From the NCBI GenBank assembly GCA_035564555.1, contig DATMTS010000104.1, positions 1-43,676 of the forward strand: a DNA stretch of 43,676 nt, read 5' to 3'. Shown in pieces: positions 40,893 to 43,676 of the stretch. The translations under genes were made by a program, and so were the position numbers. The DNA comes from DATMTS01 sp035564555. Its GTDB lineage: Bacteria; Actinomycetota; Actinomycetes; Actinomycetales; Microbacteriaceae. Every line of letters starts with the position of its first letter. Position 1 is the first letter of the stretch. The notes under the pieces are model-generated. The model saw only the letters and a program-made list of their open reading frames with translations, searched no databases and was not told the origin of the DNA.

Positions 40893-41038
40893 GGCGCTGC
40901 CTCCTCTCGTGCACGTCGGACGATGCCGAGCGGGTCGACTCTACGCGCGCCTCATGTCGCAGGCAAGAGCCCGGAAGGAGCGGTCCAGCGAGGCTGAGTA
41001 TTGTGAAGGGCACCAGACGCCGCGAGCAAGGAGAGCTC

Positions 41039-41332
41039 ATGGGGCAATTGCTGTACGGACCGCACCGTCGTGAAATCACTCTGGATGATCGGCTTCTCTC
41101 ACATCTCGAGGTTGCGATCCTCACCAAGTTACGACGTCAAGAAGCCTTCGCCTTCACCTGGCAGGACGACACGGGCGCCGGCCGTCATACGATCTGGATC
41201 TATCCCGCGATTCCGTTGGAATTCGCCTATTCGCGCAGCGCACCGAGCGATCTCAACGGGGCGTGGGTCGAACAACTCGTGGCGTCGGCGAATCGCGGCA
41301 ACATGCACGTGGCTCCCGAACCGGATGCCTGA
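41039..41332 (+). CDS. Small DUF7882-type protein, paralogue 2
   Basis: A 97-residue protein resembling the product at 13931-14290: MGQLLYGPHRREITLDDRLL, SHLEVAILTKLRRQEAFAFTW, then HTIWIYPAIPLEFAYSRSAP and NRGNMHVAPEPDA. It seems to consist of one compact domain in which KLRR and FAFTW are the best conserved. ATG at 41039 is supported by AAGGAG (41028-41033); the open frame reaches back to 41003 without support. Function unknown. Both paralogues have GAGTATTG upstream (13840-13847 and 40996-41003). It precedes the dnaK promoter by about 60 bases. Confidence 0.82.
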   Translation: MGQLLYGPHRREITLDDRLLSHLEVAILTKLRRQEAFAFTWQDDTGAGRHTIWIYPAIPLEFAYSRSAPSDLNGAWVEQLVASANRGNMHVAPEPDA

Positions 41333-41426
41333 CCCGGCCGATCGCGGGAGTGTCTCGCGAGGCCCGCGGAATAGCGGGTCGCGTCTCAAAGTTGACATCA
41401 GCGTACTCAAGTTTTCGAGAATCGGC

Positions 41427-41454
41427 TTGACAGGGTCGAAGGCTCCGATAAACT
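41427..41454 (+). promoter_or_regulatory. dnaK promoter
   Basis: TTGACA (41427-41432), 16 bases, TAAACT (41449-41454). A second TTGACA at 41392-41397 abuts a HAIR-like half-site ACTCAAG (41405-41411). The main promoter runs straight into the HAIR element. Confidence 0.6.
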
Positions 41455-41473
41455 TGAGTGTGCGAGGCTCAAG
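41453..41473. promoter_or_regulatory. HAIR element (HspR operator)
   Basis: CTTGAGT (41453-41459), seven bases, GCTCAAG (41467-41473) matches the HspR-associated inverted repeat CTTGAGT-N7-ACTCAAG with one change. It overlaps the dnaK -10, so HspR should repress the chaperone operon at normal temperature. Confidence 0.85.
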
Positions 41474-41557
41474 TCTCGCAAGGATTTGACTTCGGCTGCG
41501 GGTCGGTATGGACCGGGCCGGCAGGGGTGATGCCCTGAGAAAGGTAAGAGGACAACT

Positions 41558-43441
41558 ATGTCACGAGCAGTAGGAATCGACCTCGGAACGACGAACTCCG
41601 TGGTGAGCGTCTTGGAGGGTGGCGAGCCCACCGTCATCGCCAACGCGGAAGGCTTTCGCACCACGCCGTCCGTCGTCGCGTTCACCAAGGACGGCGAGGT
41701 GCTCGTGGGTGAGACCGCGAAGCGCCAGGCCGTCACCAACGTGGACCGCACCATCGCCAGTGTCAAGCGCCACATGGGCACGGACTGGACCCGCGAGATC
41801 GACGGCAAGAAGTACACCCCGCAGGAGATCTCCGCACGCATCCTGCAGAAGTTGAAGCGAGACGCCGAGCAGTATCTGGGCGACACCGTCACGGATGCCG
41901 TCATCACCGTCCCCGCGTATTTCAACGACGCCGAACGCCAGGCCACCAAGGAGGCCGGCGAGATCGCGGGCCTCAACGTGCTGCGCATCATCAACGAGCC
42001 CACCGCTGCGGCTCTCGCCTACGGCCTCGACAAGGGCAAGGAGGATGAGCTCATCCTGGTCTTCGACCTCGGTGGCGGAACCTTCGACGTGTCCCTGCTC
42101 GAGGTGGGCAAGGACGACGACTTCAGCACCATCCAGGTGCGCGCCACGGCCGGTGACAACCGCCTCGGCGGCGATGACTGGGACCAGCGCGTCGTCGACT
42201 ACCTGATCAAGAAGTTCAAGGACACCACCGGTGTGGATGTCAGCAACGACAAGATCGCCAAGCAGCGCCTCAAGGAGGCGGCCGAGCAGGCTAAGAAGGA
42301 GCTGTCGAGCTCGATGAGCACGAACATCCAGCTCCCGTACCTGTCGCTGACCGAGAACGGCCCCGCGAACCTCGACGAGTCGCTCACTCGCGCGCAGTTC
42401 GAGCAGATGACGAGCGACCTGCTCGACCGCACCAAGAAGCCCTTCCAGGATGTCATCAAGGAAGCCGGCATCAAGGTGGGCGACATCTCGCACGTGGTGC
42501 TGGTCGGTGGATCGACCCGCATGCCCGCCGTCACCGAGCTCGTCAAGAAGCTCACCGGCGGCAAGGAGCCCAACAAGGGCGTCAACCCGGATGAAGTGGT
42601 CGCCGTCGGCGCCGCCCTCCAGGCCGGCGTGCTGAAGGGCGAGCGCAAAGACGTGCTGCTGATCGATGTGACCCCGCTGAGCCTCGGCATCGAGACCAAG
42701 GGCGGCATCATGACCAAGCTCATCGAGCGCAACACCGCCATCCCGACCAAGCGGAGTGAGACCTTCACCACGGCCGACGACAACCAGCCGTCCGTGGCCA
42801 TCCAGGTCTTCCAGGGCGAGCGCGAGTTCACCCGCGACAACAAGCCGCTCGGCACCTTCGAGCTGACCGGCATCGCGCCGGCCCCCCGCGGGGTTCCGCA
42901 GATCGAGGTCACCTTCGACATCGACGCGAACGGCATCGTGCACGTCGGCGCCAAGGACAAGGGCACCGGCAAGGAGCAGTCGATGACCATCACGGGTGGC
43001 TCGTCGCTGCCCAAGGAGGACATCGAGCGCATGGTGCGCGAGGCCGAGGAGCACGCGGCGGAAGACAAGGCGCGTCGCGAGGCCGCCGAGGTCCGCAACA
43101 ACGCGGAGCAACTCGCCTACTCGATCGACAAGCTGATCAAGGACAACGACGACAAGCTGCCGGATGACGTCAAGACCGAGGTCCAGGCCGACGTCGACGC
43201 GCTGAAGACGGCGCTGCAGTCGGAGGACGAGGCGGCCGTCAAGACGGCGTTCGACAAGCTGAACGAGAGCCAGACCAAGCTCGGCGAGGCCATCTACGCA
43301 GCCGGATCGAGCGAGGAGTCGTCGACCGAGGGCAGCCAGGAGCCGACTCCGGAGTCGAGCGATGAGGACATCGTCGACGCCGAGATCGTTGAGGATGACG
43401 AGCCCAAGGAGCCCAAAGAGCCCAAGGGGCCGAAGAAGTAG
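41558..43441 (+). CDS. dnaK: Chaperone DnaK (Hsp70)
   Basis: A 627-residue Hsp70: N-terminal ATPase domain (RAVGIDLGTTNSVVSVLEGG, VITVPAYFNDAERQ, LVFDLGGGTFDVSLLEVG, HVVLVGGSTRMPAV), the interdomain linker near KDVLLIDVTPLSLGIE, a substrate-binding beta-domain (TFELTGIAPAPRGVPQIEVT), a helical lid and an acidic C-terminus DAEIVEDDEP followed by KEP/KGP repeats. It folds and protects proteins in the cytoplasm with GrpE and DnaJ. AGAGGA precedes ATG 41558. HspR control is visible upstream, and grpE starts three bases after the stop, so the usual actinobacterial dnaK-grpE-dnaJ-hspR operon is expected to continue beyond the window. Confidence 0.98.
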   Translation: MSRAVGIDLGTTNSVVSVLEGGEPTVIANAEGFRTTPSVVAFTKDGEVLVGETAKRQAVTNVDRTIASVKRHMGTDWTREIDGKKYTPQEISARILQKLKRDAEQYLGDTVTDAVITVPAYFNDAERQATKEAGEIAGLNVLRIINEPTAAALAYGLDKGKEDELILVFDLGGGTFDVSLLEVGKDDDFSTIQVRATAGDNRLGGDDWDQRVVDYLIKKFKDTTGVDVSNDKIAKQRLKEAAEQAKKELSSSMSTNIQLPYLSLTENGPANLDESLTRAQFEQMTSDLLDRTKKPFQDVIKEAGIKVGDISHVVLVGGSTRMPAVTELVKKLTGGKEPNKGVNPDEVVAVGAALQAGVLKGERKDVLLIDVTPLSLGIETKGGIMTKLIERNTAIPTKRSETFTTADDNQPSVAIQVFQGEREFTRDNKPLGTFELTGIAPAPRGVPQIEVTFDIDANGIVHVGAKDKGTGKEQSMTITGGSSLPKEDIERMVREAEEHAAEDKARREAAEVRNNAEQLAYSIDKLIKDNDDKLPDDVKTEVQADVDALKTALQSEDEAAVKTAFDKLNESQTKLGEAIYAAGSSEESSTEGSQEPTPESSDEDIVDAEIVEDDEPKEPKEPKGPKK

Positions 43442-43443
43442 CG

Positions 43444-43676
43444 ATGGCCGTTCACGACAAGGGCCCGACAGGCCCGGACGAGTCCGAGGAGCCGGTCGTC
43501 CGCGACAAGCGCAAGATCGACCCCGAGACCGGAGAAGCACGCCCCGCCTCCGATCAGGCCGCCGCCAGCGACGACCTGATCGAGGCGGAAGGCCCCGACG
43601 TCGAGCTGAGCGATGCGGACGCCGCGCTGCTGGCCGAGGCCGAGCGCGATCTGGTCGGCGAGTACCGGGATCGCGC
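43444..43676 (+). CDS. grpE: Nucleotide exchange factor GrpE (5' part, runs off the window)
   Basis: The frame from ATG 43444 stays open to the end (77 codons). It gives a highly charged, disordered N-terminus (DESEEPVVRDKRKIDPETGE, ASDDLIEAEGPDVELSDADA) ending in AEAERDLVGEYRDRA, the start of the long helix. GrpE drives ADP release from DnaK. Identification rests on this acidic N-terminus and the position directly after dnaK. Confidence 0.9.
   Translation, partial: MAVHDKGPTGPDESEEPVVRDKRKIDPETGEARPASDQAAASDDLIEAEGPDVELSDADAALLAEAERDLVGEYRDR

Noticed and set aside
41561..43540. 659-codon frame antisense to dnaK
   Set aside because: A well-known kind of dnaK antisense shadow; no independent domain or ribosome-binding site.
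1..43676. CRISPR arrays, insertion sequences, phage or toxin-antitoxin genes
   Set aside because: No regularly spaced repeats, transposase motifs, terminal repeats or paired small toxin-antitoxin frames were seen.

Overview
The window is about 43.7 kb of high-GC DNA from an actinobacterium, most probably a member of Microbacteriaceae. The grounds are the codon use, the HspR-type (HAIR) control of dnaK, two small DUF7882-type proteins that I associate with Microbacteriaceae, an actinobacterial-type dCTP deaminase, frequent GTG starts, apparent leaderless promoters, and a striking preference for GGATGCC/GGCATCC. It looks chromosomal: I see no insertion sequence, phage gene, CRISPR array or plasmid gene.

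Left part (about 1-22 kb), glycan use. After a small VOC protein comes a minus-strand operon whose genes overlap by ATGA: a cytoplasmic heparinase II/III-type lyase, a regulator joining a DeoR-type helix-turn-helix to a LacI-type sugar-sensing domain, and a DUF2264 protein. Divergent from it run a D-2-hydroxyacid dehydrogenase, an ABC sugar importer (lipoprotein plus two permeases), a YesL/DUF624-like membrane protein and an anchored esterase-type hydrolase. Next are an SRPBCC protein, a secreted GH5 enzyme and a DUF7882 protein. A second sugar locus follows: GH43 enzyme, lipoprotein, two permeases, a convergent LacI repressor, then a pair of cytoplasmic GH43-type enzymes. Neither importer has its own ATPase, so a shared one encoded elsewhere is likely.

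Middle (about 22-30.7 kb). A tRNA-Gly(CCC) gene and dcd flank a 5.3-kb gene for a secreted 1764-residue protein carrying two different GH43 domains, two LamG domains and several Ig-like modules. Each of its GH43 domains resembles a different free-standing cytoplasmic GH43 of the left part, so the secreted two-in-one enzyme and the cytoplasmic pair look like outside and inside versions of the same chemistry. Idi and a small alarmone synthetase follow.

Right part (about 30.7-43.7 kb). A complete non-phosphorylating L-fucose pathway is encoded: mutarotase, aldo/keto-reductase-type dehydrogenase, lactonase, L-fuconate dehydratase, SDR dehydrogenase and FAH-family hydrolase, expected to end in pyruvate and lactate. 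The two arms diverge from a promoter whose spacer is a 19-bp palindrome. A FadR-type regulator, a mannitol-dehydrogenase-family enzyme and a UMF1-type MFS transporter lie next to it. A RIO-type kinase (with a 17-codon leader ORF), a second DUF7882 protein, and dnaK with the start of grpE under a HAIR element close the window.

Together: secreted GH5 and GH43 enzymes cut a plant, fungal or microbial polysaccharide outside; two ABC importers bring in oligosaccharides; cytoplasmic GH43s, lyase and DUF2264 finish them; and deoxy- or uronic sugars go into oxidative routes. The polysaccharide itself cannot be named from sequence alone.
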